DNA from: Deltaproteobacteria bacterium
Lineage (GTDB): Bacteria > Desulfobacterota > Binatia > UTPRO1
DNA length: 64,000 nucleotides
NCBI GenBank assembly: GCA_016200545.1
Contig: JACQEO010000033.1
Coordinates: 1 to 64,000 of the forward strand
Reading direction: 5' to 3'
Shown here: positions 32,891-42,107 of the stretch, piece after piece
Layout: each line of letters starts with the position of its first letter
Position numbering within the stretch: the first letter of the stretch is position 1
Translations under genes and position numbers: made by a program
Notes under the pieces: generated by a model
Databases searched by the model: none
The model's input: only the letters and a program-made list of their open reading frames with translations
Told to the model about the DNA's origin: nothing

Positions 32891-34080
32891 GAGCCCCGCC
32901 CGGCGCGCGGCTGCTCGGGAGTGCGCGTCACTTGCACGGGCGTTCCGTCGACAACGGCCGACGCGGACGCGATCAGCGTCTCGCCGTCACCGAGGCCCTC
33001 GAGGATCTCGACGCGATGCTCGGCGGCGAAGCCGGTCTTCACCGCCCGGACGGCGGCGTGATCGCCGTCGACAACGAAGACGACCGTCTTCGCCTTCTCG
33101 ACGCGCACCGCCTCCTCGGGAACCGTGAGCGCATCCGGATGCGTCTCGACGTCGATCACGAGGGTGCCGTACATGCCGGGAAGGAGCGCGCCGTCCGGAT
33201 TGTCGAAGTCGACCTCGGTGTGCATCGTGCACGAGCTCGGATCGAGCGCGCCGGCAAAGCGCGTGATCTGCCCCGTGAAGCGTCGCCCTGGAGTCGCGGC
33301 GACCTCGAGCGTGGCCGGGAGGTCGCGACCGATGAACGGTACGTCCGGCTCGGGCACGTCGGTGAAGACCCGGACCTTGTCGACGCGAGCGACGATCACG
33401 ACCGGCCGGACGTTGTTATTCGAGGTCGCCGCCTGCACGAGCGCGCCACGATCGACGTAGCGGCGGGTGACGACGCCGGCAAAGGGCGCCCGCAGCTCCG
33501 CGTAGCTCATGAGCGCGCGCAGCTCCGCGAGGCGCGCCTCCGCGCTCCCTATCCGCGCCGTGGCCAAGTCGACCGCGGCGACCGCCGTCGCGGAGCGGGC
33601 GGTCGACTGATCGAGGTCCTGCTCGGTGATCGCGTCCTTCGCGCGCAGATTGCGGCTGCGCGCGAGCTGCACCTTCTGCAACGCCGTCTCCGCGTTCGCC
33701 TTCGCGAGCTCCGCGCGGCGCTCGGCGAGCGCGCTCTCCGCCTGCGCGTACTGCTGCGCCATCTCCGGCATCTCGAGCGTCGCGAGTCGCTGGCCCTCCG
33801 CGACGCGGTCGCCGATGTCCACCGCGATCTCGGCGACGTACCCGGGGACCTTGGCGTAGATCGGCGCTTGCTCGTACGCCTCGATGCCGGCGGTGAGCGA
33901 GATCGTCCGCGCGATCGCGCGTCGCTCGGGCCGGATGACGGTGACCGGCACCGGCGGGGCCGCCTCGGGCTTCGCCTCTCCCGGGCGCGAGCACGCGGCG
34001 CCGACGAGCACGAGGAGCAGGACCACGAGCGCGCCACGGCCGCCGTGGCGTCCGGCGCTGACGGACGCCCTCGCGCTCAT
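32887..34080 (-). CDS. RND efflux periplasmic adaptor (HlyD/AcrA family)
   Basis: The 397-aa protein has an N-terminal lipoprotein-like signal (VVLLLVLVGAACSRPGE, with a Cys at the lipobox), a lipoyl half-motif (APIYAKVPGYVAEIAVDIGD), a coiled-coil hairpin (LAERRAELAKANAETALQKV) and the second lipoyl half with ELRAPFAGVVTRRYVDRGAL. The beta-barrel part follows, with RVFTDVPEPDVPFI. It links the inner-membrane pump with the TolC-like channel. It overlaps the pump gene by 4 bp. Confidence 0.92.
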   Translation of the reverse strand: MSARASVSAGRHGGRGALVVLLLVLVGAACSRPGEAKPEAAPPVPVTVIRPERRAIARTISLTAGIEAYEQAPIYAKVPGYVAEIAVDIGDRVAEGQRLATLEMPEMAQQYAQAESALAERRAELAKANAETALQKVQLARSRNLRAKDAITEQDLDQSTARSATAVAAVDLATARIGSAEARLAELRALMSYAELRAPFAGVVTRRYVDRGALVQAATSNNNVRPVVIVARVDKVRVFTDVPEPDVPFIGRDLPATLEVAATPGRRFTGQITRFAGALDPSSCTMHTEVDFDNPDGALLPGMYGTLVIDVETHPDALTVPEEAVRVEKAKTVVFVVDGDHAAVRAVKTGFAAEHRVEILEGLGDGETLIASASAVVDGTPVQVTRTPEQPRAGRGS

Positions 34081-37000
34081 GACCGTTCCGTCCCGGCGCT
34101 CGCGGGCGCGGGCCCCGAGCGCTCCTTCAGCATCCGGTAGAGGATCGGGACGACGAAGAGCGTGAGCACGGTCGAGACGCCGAGCCCGCCGACGACAGCG
34201 CGCGCGAGCGGCACGTTCGCCTCGCTACCGTGTCCGAGACCGATCGCCATCGGCAGCAGGCCGAGGACCCCCGCGAGCGACGTCATCACGATCGGCCGGA
34301 AGCGGATGCGCGCCGCCTCGATCGCGGCGTCGGCGACCGGCCGGCCGCTCGCCCGCAGGCGGTTCGCGAACTCGACCAGGAGCACCGAGTTGGAGACGGC
34401 GATGCCGACCATGAAGATCACCCCCATGAAGGACTGCACGTTGAGCGTGCTGCCGGTGAGAAGCAGGATCGCGACGACGCCGATCAGGCCGAGCGGCACC
34501 GCGAACATGACGACGAACGGGTCGAGGAACGAGCGGAACTGTGCCACCATGATGAGGTAGACGAGCGCCGCCGCCAGCACGAAGCCGAAACCGAGGTCGG
34601 CGAACGACTCGCGCATGCTCTGCACCTCGCCGCGCACGGTGACGGCGTACCCGGCGGGCAGCGCGGCGCGGATCGGCGCGAGCTTCGCTTCCACGTCGGA
34701 CGCCACGCCCCCGACGTCGCGCCCCACGACGTTGGCGTATAGGTCGATCACGCGGCCGATGTTCAAGTGGTTCACCTCGGTCGGGGCGGTGGCCTTCTCG
34801 AAGCTGGCCACGCTCTTCAGCAGCGCCTGCCGCGCTTCCTTCGGGGCCGCGCCGTCGCTCAGCCCGCGCACCGGCACCGGCCCGAGCCCGGTCGCGCCCG
34901 GGCCGGTGAGGGGAATGTTCTCGAGCGTCGCGAGCGACTGGATCGCCTCCTCGGAATACTGCGCGCCGAGGAAGTAGTGGTTGCCGTTGGACTGGTCGAT
35001 CCAGAACGCGGGGTCGAAGTTGATCGACGAATTGAGGCTGGTGACGACGTTCTTCACGACCTGCGTCGGCGTGAGGCCGAGGTAGGCCGCCTTCGTGCGA
35101 TCGACGTCGACCTTGATGGCGGGGTAGTCGAGGCGCTGCTGGACGCGCACGTCGACCGCAGCGGGGACCGTCGCCACCGCAGCGCGGATGCGCTCGGCGA
35201 TCTCGGCGGCGACATCGAGCTTGTTGCCGGACACCTGGACGTCGATCGGCGACGGCAATCCGCCGTTCAACGCCGCCGTGACGATGCCGCCCGCGTGGAA
35301 CGAGAACGCGACCCCCGGGAAGTGTGCCGGCAGCGTACGGCGCAGGAGGTCGGCGTATGCCTGGGACGAGCGGCGGCGCGAGGCGCTGAGCTGCACGTCG
35401 ATGAAGGCGTCCTGCGGACCGGCGTTCGGGGTGTAGGCCGCCGGCCAATCGAGCAGCACGCCGGCGTTCGCGATCAGCATCGTGAGGTCGCTCGCCGGAA
35501 TCGTCTCCTTGATCGCCTCCTCGATGCGCGCGACGAGGTCCTCGGTGCGCTCGATCCGCGTGCCGCTCGCGGCGCGGACGCGCACCGAGAACTGCCCGGC
35601 GTCGACCTCGGGAAAGAGATCCGTCCCCACGAAGCGCGCGAGCGCCAGCGACACGATGAACGCCGTGCCGACGCCCGCGAGCACGGGTCCGCGCCGCGTC
35701 ATCGACCACGCGAGCCAGTGCCCGTAGCCGTCGCGGACGCGATCGAAGCGCCGCCCGACACCGGCAAGGAGGCGGTGAAGCGCGTCCGCGCCCTCATGGT
35801 CGTCGCCCCCCGTCCGCCGTCCGAGGAAGCGCGCGCAGTAGACCGGCACGACGGTCATCGCGACCAGGTAGGAGGCGCCGATCGAGAACGCCACCGCGAG
35901 CGCGAGCGGCGTGAACAGGAAGCGGCCGATCCCGGTGAGAAAGACCACCGGGAAGAACACGACGATCGTCGTGACGGTCGCGGCGAGGACGGGCATCGAT
36001 ACCTCGGCGGCGGCGGCGAGCGCCGCCGTCGCGAGTGGCGTCCCCTGCGCCAGGTGGCGATCGGTGTTCTCCAGCACCACGATGGCGTCGTCGACGAGGC
36101 GGCCGACCGCGAGCGCAAGGCCGCCGAGCGTCATGGCGTCGATCGAGTTGCCGGTGAAGTAGAGGCCGACGAAGGCGGCGAGGATCGAGAGCGGGATCGC
36201 CGCCGCCGTCATGAGCGTCGAGCGCAGGTCACCGATGAAGAGGAGGATCATCAGTGCCGCGAGCCCCGCACCGAGCCCTCCTTCCTCGGCGAGGCTGCGG
36301 ATGGCGCGCCGTACGTAGATCGACTGGTCCATCACCACGTCGAGGTTGATCCCCTTGGGGAGGCGCTCGAGAATCGACGCCAGCGCGCCGCGAATGCCGT
36401 CGACCACGGCGATCGTGTTGGCGCCGGGCTGGCGGTAGATCGGGATGTACACCTGCCGCTTGCCCGTCATGTCGGGCGGCGCGCTGATGCGCACGATGTT
36501 GCTCTGGATCTGGTGCGAGTCCTTGACCTCACCGACGTCACGGATGAGGACGGGCGTGCCATCTTCGATGCGGATCGGAAACGCGTTCATCTCGTCGACG
36601 TGCGCCGGCATGCCGTTGGTGATGACCTGATAGTCGACGTCGCCGAGCTTCGCGGTGCCGGTGGGGATGAGCGTGCTGAAGCTGCGGAGCGTCTGCACGA
36701 CGTCCATGGGGGAGAGGCCGCGCGCCTCGAGCTTGTCGCGGTCGACGTAGGCGAGAATGCGGCGCAGCTTGCCACCGTAGACCGCAGGCGCGATCACGCC
36801 CGAGATGCCCTGGAGGCGATTGCGCAGGTCGAAGTAGGCGACGTCGTAGAGCTTGGTCTCGTCGAACTGCGAACTCGAGACCGTAATGAGGGCGAGCGGG
36901 ACCGTCGCCGTCGGGTCGAAGGGCATGATCATCGGTGGGATCGTCCCCGGCGGGAGATAGAAGAGATCCGACATCGCGTACGAGCTCACCTGCGCGATCG

Positions 37001-37310
37001 CGGACGCGGGGTCGATGCCCTCGTTAAAGAAGTCCTTCACGATCGAGACGCCGATCATGGAGCGCGACTCCTGGCGGGCGATGCCGGCCGACTGGCCGGT
37101 CCAGCGCTCGAGCCGGGTGGTGATGTCCTTCTCCATCACCTCGGCCGGCATCCCCGGGTAGAAGGTCACGATCTGCACCGCCGGCGTCTGGAACTGCGGC
37201 AGGATGTCGACGGGCATGCGGACGAGGCAGGTGACGCCCAACACCACGACGGCCAGAACGCCGACGATGATCGTGTAGGGGTTGTCCAACGCGAACCGAA
37301 CGAGCTTCAC
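34077..37310 (-). CDS. RND-family efflux permease
   Basis: The 1077-aa protein has a GTG start and the usual 12-helix RND layout: first helix at 12-30, a periplasmic loop with PAVQIVTFYPGMPAEVMEKD, helices II-VI around 330-490, a second loop, and helices VII-XII at the end. The proton-relay motif is GRLVDDAIVVLENTDRH (Asp-Asp) in helix IV. It resembles HAE1-type multidrug or hydrophobic-compound pumps more than metal CusA pumps, since the CusA methionine triad is not evident. It is the first gene of a four-gene minus operon with an ECF-type promoter at 37348-37373. Confidence 0.93.
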   Translation of the reverse strand: MKLVRFALDNPYTIIVGVLAVVVLGVTCLVRMPVDILPQFQTPAVQIVTFYPGMPAEVMEKDITTRLERWTGQSAGIARQESRSMIGVSIVKDFFNEGIDPASAIAQVSSYAMSDLFYLPPGTIPPMIMPFDPTATVPLALITVSSSQFDETKLYDVAYFDLRNRLQGISGVIAPAVYGGKLRRILAYVDRDKLEARGLSPMDVVQTLRSFSTLIPTGTAKLGDVDYQVITNGMPAHVDEMNAFPIRIEDGTPVLIRDVGEVKDSHQIQSNIVRISAPPDMTGKRQVYIPIYRQPGANTIAVVDGIRGALASILERLPKGINLDVVMDQSIYVRRAIRSLAEEGGLGAGLAALMILLFIGDLRSTLMTAAAIPLSILAAFVGLYFTGNSIDAMTLGGLALAVGRLVDDAIVVLENTDRHLAQGTPLATAALAAAAEVSMPVLAATVTTIVVFFPVVFLTGIGRFLFTPLALAVAFSIGASYLVAMTVVPVYCARFLGRRTGGDDHEGADALHRLLAGVGRRFDRVRDGYGHWLAWSMTRRGPVLAGVGTAFIVSLALARFVGTDLFPEVDAGQFSVRVRAASGTRIERTEDLVARIEEAIKETIPASDLTMLIANAGVLLDWPAAYTPNAGPQDAFIDVQLSASRRRSSQAYADLLRRTLPAHFPGVAFSFHAGGIVTAALNGGLPSPIDVQVSGNKLDVAAEIAERIRAAVATVPAAVDVRVQQRLDYPAIKVDVDRTKAAYLGLTPTQVVKNVVTSLNSSINFDPAFWIDQSNGNHYFLGAQYSEEAIQSLATLENIPLTGPGATGLGPVPVRGLSDGAAPKEARQALLKSVASFEKATAPTEVNHLNIGRVIDLYANVVGRDVGGVASDVEAKLAPIRAALPAGYAVTVRGEVQSMRESFADLGFGFVLAAALVYLIMVAQFRSFLDPFVVMFAVPLGLIGVVAILLLTGSTLNVQSFMGVIFMVGIAVSNSVLLVEFANRLRASGRPVADAAIEAARIRFRPIVMTSLAGVLGLLPMAIGLGHGSEANVPLARAVVGGLGVSTVLTLFVVPILYRMLKERSGPAPASAGTERS

Positions 37311-37347
37311 GCGAGTCCCATCGTCGGGTAGCGCATCTATTCATTCA

Positions 37348-37373
37348 GACGGAGGCCGGGGGCGAGATGTTCC
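37348..37373 (-). promoter_or_regulatory. ECF-type promoter for the RND operon
   Basis: On the minus strand GGAAC (37373-37369) is followed after 17 bp by CGTC (37351-37348), about 38 nt before the RND start codon. This is the classical ECF -35/-10 combination. It mirrors the promoter at 37392 on the other strand, and the two -35 regions form the inverted repeat ATGTTCCC-N16-GGGAACAT. Confidence 0.7.
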
Positions 37374-37391
37374 CGTTGATTGCCAAGGTGG

Positions 37392-37417
37392 GGAACATTC
37401 CCGCACCCACCTCCGTC
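37392..37417 (+). promoter_or_regulatory. ECF-type promoter for the sigma/anti-sigma genes
   Basis: GGAAC (37392-37396), 17 bp, then CGTC (37414-37417), about 20 nt before the sigma gene GTG. Spacing and flanks (GGGAACAT and CCTCCGTC) match the divergent RND promoter, which fits autoregulation. Confidence 0.7.
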
Positions 37418-37436
37418 GTATAGGGTGGAAAACACC

Positions 37437-37964
37437 GTGACCCGCGAGGAGTTCGCAACCCTGGCTGTTGGTTACCTGCCCGACGTCACCGCGTACGCGC
37501 GGCGGCTGACGCGCACTCGATCGGACGCGGATGACCTCGTGCAGGACACCTATGACCGCGCGTTCGGTCATTGGCACGAGCTCCGCGACTTGCGGTCGTG
37601 CCGCGCCTGGCTCCTTCGGATCGCCCGCAACCTTCTGACCGACCACGCCCGGAGCGTCGCGGCACGGCCCGAGCTCTGGCTCGTCGCGGGGACCGACTCG
37701 TCGGAGATCCAGCCCACGGTGTCGGCGGAGAGCGTCGAGCGCCTGGACGCACGGCAGCTCGAGGCAGCGCTGACGCAGCTTCCGGACGAGCAGCGCGAAA
37801 CGGTGCTGCTGTGCGACTTGTGGGGATTCGCATACGGCGAGATCGCGGAAATCATGGGTTGCCCTCTCGGCACCGTTCAATCGCGGATCGCCCGCGGCCG
37901 CGCGGCGCTCGTCGCGTTGCTCGCAGCCGAGACTGCCGCGCACGGAAGGCGTCGCGGATCGTGA
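37437..37964 (+). CDS. ECF-family RNA polymerase sigma factor
   Basis: The 175-aa protein has sigma region 2 (LTRTRSDADDLVQDTYDRAF, WLLRIARNLLTDHAR) and region 4 (LPDEQRETVLLCDLWGFAYG, IAEIMGCPLGTVQSRIARGR). The GTG start follows AGGGTGG. It is transcribed divergently from the RND operon and is coupled to the anti-sigma gene (TGATG). The shared promoter type suggests it drives both itself and the pump. Confidence 0.93.
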   Translation: MTREEFATLAVGYLPDVTAYARRLTRTRSDADDLVQDTYDRAFGHWHELRDLRSCRAWLLRIARNLLTDHARSVAARPELWLVAGTDSSEIQPTVSAESVERLDARQLEAALTQLPDEQRETVLLCDLWGFAYGEIAEIMGCPLGTVQSRIARGRAALVALLAAETAAHGRRRGS

Positions 37965-38677
37965 TGCAGTGCCACGAGCTCACAGAGCGATTGTCACCCT
38001 ATCTCGACGATGCGCCGTCGCTCGCGGCGGAGCGCGCCGACCTGGAAGCGCATTTGGCCGCGTGCGCGGAGTGTAGCGACCGTCTGGAATCGCTCCGCGC
38101 GCTGAAGCACGCGATCGCGCGGCTGCCATCGCGGGAGGAACCTCCGGGAGCCGTTCGAGCACACGTGGAAGCGTTGCCGCTTTGGAAGCCCCGGCACGGT
38201 CGACGTCGCACGACACTCCTCGCGGCAGCGGCTGCGGTGGTGCTCGTCATTACGGGCGTCGCGATTCGCCGCGATCATCGCACCGCGCGCCTCGCCGATG
38301 ACCTCGTGGCCGATCACCTGAGCTCGGTGCCCGAGGTACGGCCCGCGGAGATCGCGTCTAATGATCGTGACGCGATCATGCGATTCTTCGCCGAGCACGT
38401 CCCGTTTGCCGCGGTAGTTCCGAACGTCCCCGGTGCCGAGCTTCTCGGCGCGCGTCTGTGCCGGATCGAGGGCAGACGCGTCGAGCTCCTCTTCTACCGG
38501 CGAGAGAACCGTACGCTCTCGCTCTTCGTCAGCGACAGCCCGGTCACGACCGGTAGTTGCTCAGAGGCGCGCGGCCTTCACGTCTGTAGCCGCCCGGCGG
38601 GTGGTCTTGCCCTATTGCTCGTGGGCGAGTTGCCCGCGGGCGAGCTGCGTCGCCTCTTGAACGAAAGCGTGCTGTAA
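37964..38677 (+). CDS. Membrane anti-sigma factor with zinc-finger (ZAS) domain
   Basis: The 237-aa protein has the zf-HC2/ZAS motif HLAACAECSDRL near residue 30, then one transmembrane helix (LLAAAAAVVLVITGVAI, about 86-103) and a ~130-residue periplasmic domain with MRFFAEHVPFAAVVP and RVELLFYRRENRTLSLF. The N-terminal domain should hold the adjacent ECF sigma factor; the outer domain should sense a signal. Cys residues in the outer part (LCRIEG, GSCSEARGLHVCSR) could be redox-active. Signal and release mechanism are unknown. Confidence 0.9.
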   Translation: MQCHELTERLSPYLDDAPSLAAERADLEAHLAACAECSDRLESLRALKHAIARLPSREEPPGAVRAHVEALPLWKPRHGRRRTTLLAAAAAVVLVITGVAIRRDHRTARLADDLVADHLSSVPEVRPAEIASNDRDAIMRFFAEHVPFAAVVPNVPGAELLGARLCRIEGRRVELLFYRRENRTLSLFVSDSPVTTGSCSEARGLHVCSRPAGGLALLLVGELPAGELRRLLNESVL

Positions 38678-38879
38678 ACTCTCCCGGCGCCTCTCTCCGC
38701 TCACTCACCCGCTCTTCGCAGATCAGCCAACGATTGCCTCGCCGCCTTGCCAGCACCGGATACTGTTCGTGCTTGGGGAACATATTCGGGATCGGCTCCG
38801 TCTATTTCAGTGAAGAGACAAGATGAATCCGTGCCGATCTCACCACCCGATCGGCTTGGCAGAAGTCGGAGGTCGGATA

Positions 38880-39220
38880 TTCCGGGTGTCGCCGAGGCGC
38901 TCTATCGCGATCCCAATCCGCAGGACGGTGGCGACGCGTCCCAACTCACCCGCGTCCATCCCGACTGGCATCTCGGGCATCCGCGCGCCGACGATCTGCT
39001 GCTGGTCGCCGCACCCGGCTACGTGCTCGCCGAGGACGGTGGCGACGAGGTGCGGCCCAAGGGCAATCACGGCGCGCCCGGGGCGCGACGTGCCGGTCGT
39101 CGCGATCGGCGGGGGGGTGTACACGCCGTCGATCGCTGCGACGACGTCACCGCCGCCGATGCGCGGGGCCGCACGCTTTCCGGGCTGTGCGCCGGGATGA
39201 GCGCCGATGATGGTGAACGG
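38880..39220 (+). pseudogene. 3' relic of an alkaline phosphatase/phosphodiesterase-type gene
   Basis: One frame encodes LTRVHPDWHLGHPRADDLLL, VAAPGYVLAED and KGNHGAPG. After an extra G the next frame gives RDVPVVAIGGGVYTP. This is the C-terminal metal-site region (HPDWxxGHPR...GNHGAP) of type I phosphodiesterase/alkaline phosphatase-like proteins. The N-terminal part is missing and the frame is broken twice. It lies just upstream of the pho genes. The rest of 38678-39330 holds only the Pho-box-like site. Confidence 0.6.
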
Positions 39221-39222
39221 CG

Positions 39223-39238
39223 TTAACGAATCCGTAAC
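39223..39238 (+). promoter_or_regulatory. Pho-box-like direct repeat upstream of phoB
   Basis: TTAAC-GAATCC-GTAAC: two related 5-mers with an 11-bp period, as in PhoB boxes (TGTCA-N6-TGTCA). It lies ~90 nt before the predicted phoB start and matches the boxes at 41971 and 42017. Confidence 0.5.
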
Positions 39239-39330
39239 ATGGCCGTCACGCGATGCGCATGATAACGTTCGATAAACAGGCGACGGCAGTGTCGAATGCA
39301 GGTGACGCGGGTGTGTTTCGCCCGACATCG

Positions 39331-40050
39331 ATGGGTCAAGAAAAAAAGAAGATTCTCGTCGTCGAGGACGAGAAGGATATCCGCGAGCTGGTACGGTACA
39401 ACCTCGAGCAGGAGGGTTTCAGCGTGCTCGAGGCTGAGGAGGGCGAGTTGGCGTTGGCGCTCGTGCAGCGCGAACGCCCGGCACTGGTGATTCTCGACAT
39501 CATGCTCCCCGGCATGTCCGGCCTCGACATCTGCCGCGCCATTCGACAGGGCGAGGAGACGTCGCGGCTGCCGATCCTGATGCTCACCGCCAAAGCGGCC
39601 GAGGTCGACAAGGTCGTCGGCCTGGAGATGGGCGCCGACGACTATGTCACCAAACCCTTCAGCCCGCGCGAGCTGCTCGCGCGCGTGAAGGCCGTGTTGC
39701 GGCGCGCGCTCGGACCGGAGCTCGAGCGGCCGCACGAGGTGTATCGCCGCGGCCGCTTGCGTATAGATTTCGACACCTACCAGGTGTCTCTCGACGACCG
39801 TGAGGTCGAGCTCAGCCTGCGCGAGTTCGAGCTGCTCGCGTTTTTCGTTCGCCATCCCAATCGCGTCTTCGAGCGTGCCCAGCTTCTCGACATGGTCTGG
39901 GGTCGGGATACGTACGTCGAGCCCCGCACCGTGGACGTCCACGTCCGGCGCCTGCGCATGCGCATCGAGCGCGACGACGCCCGTCCGGAGCTGATCGTGA
40001 CCCTGCGCGGTGTCGGCTACAAGTTCAACGATGCCGCGCTCGACGCCTAG
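39331..40050 (+). CDS. phoB: Phosphate response regulator PhoB
   Basis: The 239-aa protein has a receiver domain (ILVVEDEKDIRELVRYNLEQ, phosphoacceptor in VILDIMLPGMSGLD, then MLTAKAAEVDKVVGLEMGAD and YVTKPFSPREL) and an OmpR-type winged helix (LSLREFELLAFFVRHPNRVF, RTVDVHVRRLRMRIE, VGYKFND). I chose the ATG at 39331 because PhoB proteins begin close to KKILVVEDE; an ATG at 39253 would add 26 residues. It overlaps phoR by 20 bp, and the pst genes follow. Confidence 0.9.
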   Translation: MGQEKKKILVVEDEKDIRELVRYNLEQEGFSVLEAEEGELALALVQRERPALVILDIMLPGMSGLDICRAIRQGEETSRLPILMLTAKAAEVDKVVGLEMGADDYVTKPFSPRELLARVKAVLRRALGPELERPHEVYRRGRLRIDFDTYQVSLDDREVELSLREFELLAFFVRHPNRVFERAQLLDMVWGRDTYVEPRTVDVHVRRLRMRIERDDARPELIVTLRGVGYKFNDAALDA

Positions 40051-41845
40051 GCTCGTCGTCTACCTGCTCGTTCCATACCTGATCACGGTGCTGCCGCTGT
40101 TGGGGATGGGGTACCTAGTCATGCGTCACGCGGTCGAGTCGGCTGCAGTCGAGGTCGCGGGTGCGGCGGGGCTCCAACAAGCCCGCAGCATCGCGGCACA
40201 CGTCCCACGGGACCTGTCCGCGGCGGCGCTGGAGGCACGCTGCCGAGACGAGGTGCGCGGCAGCGCGACGCGGCTCACGATCATCGCCGCTTCGGGCGAC
40301 GTCCTCTGCGACAGCGAGGCCGATCCCGATCGCATGGTGAATCACCTCGACCGGCCCGAGGTGCAGGCGGCGCTCGCGACCGGCGTGGGAGTCGACCGCC
40401 GGAAGAGCGCGACCGTGCATCATCCGCTCCTCTACGCCGCCATCCGAGCCGGCGAGGGCCGCAACGCGCGCATCGTGCGGGTCGCCATTCCGGCGGAATT
40501 CGTTGCCCGCCCCGATCGACAGCTGGCGACGATCGCGTTGCTCGGCGTCATCGGGACGCTGCTCCTGGCCTTTCTCCCCGCGCTCTACGCCGCCAACCGG
40601 ATCGGGGGACGGCTCGAGCGCATGGTCGAGTTCTCGCGTGGTGTCGCGACCGGCGACTTCTCGACGAAGCTGGCGGTCACGCAACGCGACCTGCTCGGCA
40701 TCCTCGCGGCCAATCTGAACCACATGAGCAGCCGGTTGCAGGGGTCGTTTCTCGAGCTTCGCGCGGAAGGCGAGAAGGTCGGCGGCATCTTGCGGGCGAT
40801 GGTCGAGGGCGTGGTCGTGGTGTCCGTCACCGGCCAAGTCGTCCTCATCAATCAACGTGCGGAGGCGATTTTCGGGCTGGAGAGCGGCCCCGACTACCGT
40901 GGTCGGCATCTTCTCGAGATGTGCCGCGACCCCGAGCTGCAGCAGCTGCTGCGGTCATTGCCGGCTTGGAACAAGGCCGAGCCGGCCGCCTGCGAGATTG
41001 CACTCGTGGACGCGGATCGCCGCTTTCTTGCCGTCAGCGTATCGCCGATTCGCGACGCGACCTCGGGACCCCCGACGGCCTTCGTGATGGTGTTCCACGA
41101 CATCACGGATCTGAAGAAGCTCGAGACGATGCGGCGTGATTTCGTCGCCAACGTCTCGCACGAGCTGCGGACGCCGCTCACGGCGATTCGGGGATACGCC
41201 GAGACGTTGCTGGCGGGTGCGCTCGAGGATCGCGAACGCGCCCGCCAGTTCCTGTCGGTCATCGATCGACATTCGGAACGTCTGAGTCGTCTGATCGACG
41301 ATCTCTTGACGCTCTCCGACCTCGAGCTCGGCAAGACGGCCCTCAAGAAGGAAGCGGTTCATCTCGAGACCCTCGTCGAGGAGGTGGTCGAGGTGCTGCG
41401 TGACAAGGCGCGGCGCGGCGGAGTCGGGCTGGTGACGCACCTCCCCCCCGAGCTGCCGCTCGTGCTCGGCGATGCTGACCGATTGCAGCAGGTCCTCATC
41501 AACCTGACCGACAACGCGATCAAGTACAGCGCCAACGGCGGGACGGTACGGATCAGCGCCGACGCGGTGCTCGACGGTCCGAACCCGATGGTCGAGCTCG
41601 CCGTGCAGGACCACGGCATCGGGATTCCGACCAGCGATCTGCCGCGGCTCACCGAGCGTTTCTATCGCGTCGATAAGGCGCGTTCGCGCGAGCTCGGCGG
41701 CACCGGCCTCGGGCTCGCGATCGTGAAGCACATCGTGCAGGCGCACGGCGGCAAGCTCGAGATCCGCAGTACATTGAACGTCGGGACGGTCGTGAAATTT
41801 TCGGTTCCGAGCTGGTCGCGCCAGAGCGAAGCGGCTTCCTCCTGA
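40031..41845 (+). CDS. phoR: Phosphate sensor histidine kinase PhoR
   Basis: The 604-aa protein has two transmembrane helices (about 10-32 and 165-187) around a periplasmic domain, a HAMP-like linker (MVEFSRGVATGDFSTKLAVT), a PAS domain (ILRAMVEGVVVVSVTGQVVL) and the kinase core: VSHELRTPLTAIRGYAETLL (His site), NAIKYSANGG (N box) and GGTGLGLAIVKH (G2 box). Unlike short PhoR proteins it has a sizeable periplasmic region. It directly follows phoB. Confidence 0.9.
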   Translation: MPRSTPRLVVYLLVPYLITVLPLLGMGYLVMRHAVESAAVEVAGAAGLQQARSIAAHVPRDLSAAALEARCRDEVRGSATRLTIIAASGDVLCDSEADPDRMVNHLDRPEVQAALATGVGVDRRKSATVHHPLLYAAIRAGEGRNARIVRVAIPAEFVARPDRQLATIALLGVIGTLLLAFLPALYAANRIGGRLERMVEFSRGVATGDFSTKLAVTQRDLLGILAANLNHMSSRLQGSFLELRAEGEKVGGILRAMVEGVVVVSVTGQVVLINQRAEAIFGLESGPDYRGRHLLEMCRDPELQQLLRSLPAWNKAEPAACEIALVDADRRFLAVSVSPIRDATSGPPTAFVMVFHDITDLKKLETMRRDFVANVSHELRTPLTAIRGYAETLLAGALEDRERARQFLSVIDRHSERLSRLIDDLLTLSDLELGKTALKKEAVHLETLVEEVVEVLRDKARRGGVGLVTHLPPELPLVLGDADRLQQVLINLTDNAIKYSANGGTVRISADAVLDGPNPMVELAVQDHGIGIPTSDLPRLTERFYRVDKARSRELGGTGLGLAIVKHIVQAHGGKLEIRSTLNVGTVVKFSVPSWSRQSEAASS

Positions 41846-41970
41846 GCGGCGCCGATCAACGCCGCGCACCGTGAACCCGTGATTCCGTTGCCGGGGCTCG
41901 AGCAGATCGCCTGCCGCAGTACCGTGGTGGGGAGGGCGTTACCGAACGATGACGAGAAATCCACGGGTCT

Positions 41971-42032
41971 GTAACCGTTCCGTAACGCGTCCTCGCAACA
42001 GGGATTATACGCTTGCGTAACCTTCTCGTAAC
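41971..42032 (+). promoter_or_regulatory. Two Pho-box-like sites upstream of the porin gene
   Basis: GTAAC-CGTTCC-GTAAC (41971-41986) and GTAAC-CTTCTC-GTAAC (42017-42032) lie 46 bp apart in the 262-bp gap before the porin. Both have the 11-bp period of PhoB boxes, with GTAAC in place of the usual TGTCA. Confidence 0.55.
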
Positions 42033-42107
42033 TTCCGGACTTCATACATTGCTCACGTGGCGTTTTTCACCCTGACACCAACGAACGTTTAGGTGAGGAG
42101 GACAGCT

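Noticed and set aside
31640..33061. A long plus-strand frame opposite the TolC-like and adaptor genes
   Set aside because: Composition typical of antisense shadow (Arg, Glu, His, Leu rich); the minus-strand genes have clear family motifs.
34767..37331. An 854-residue plus-strand frame opposite the RND permease
   Set aside because: It is an Arg/Asp/His-rich shadow of the permease codons, with no recognisable domain.
38840..39328. Minus-strand 162-residue frame before phoB
   Set aside because: The plus strand of the same stretch shows phosphatase-family motifs, so the minus frame is its shadow.
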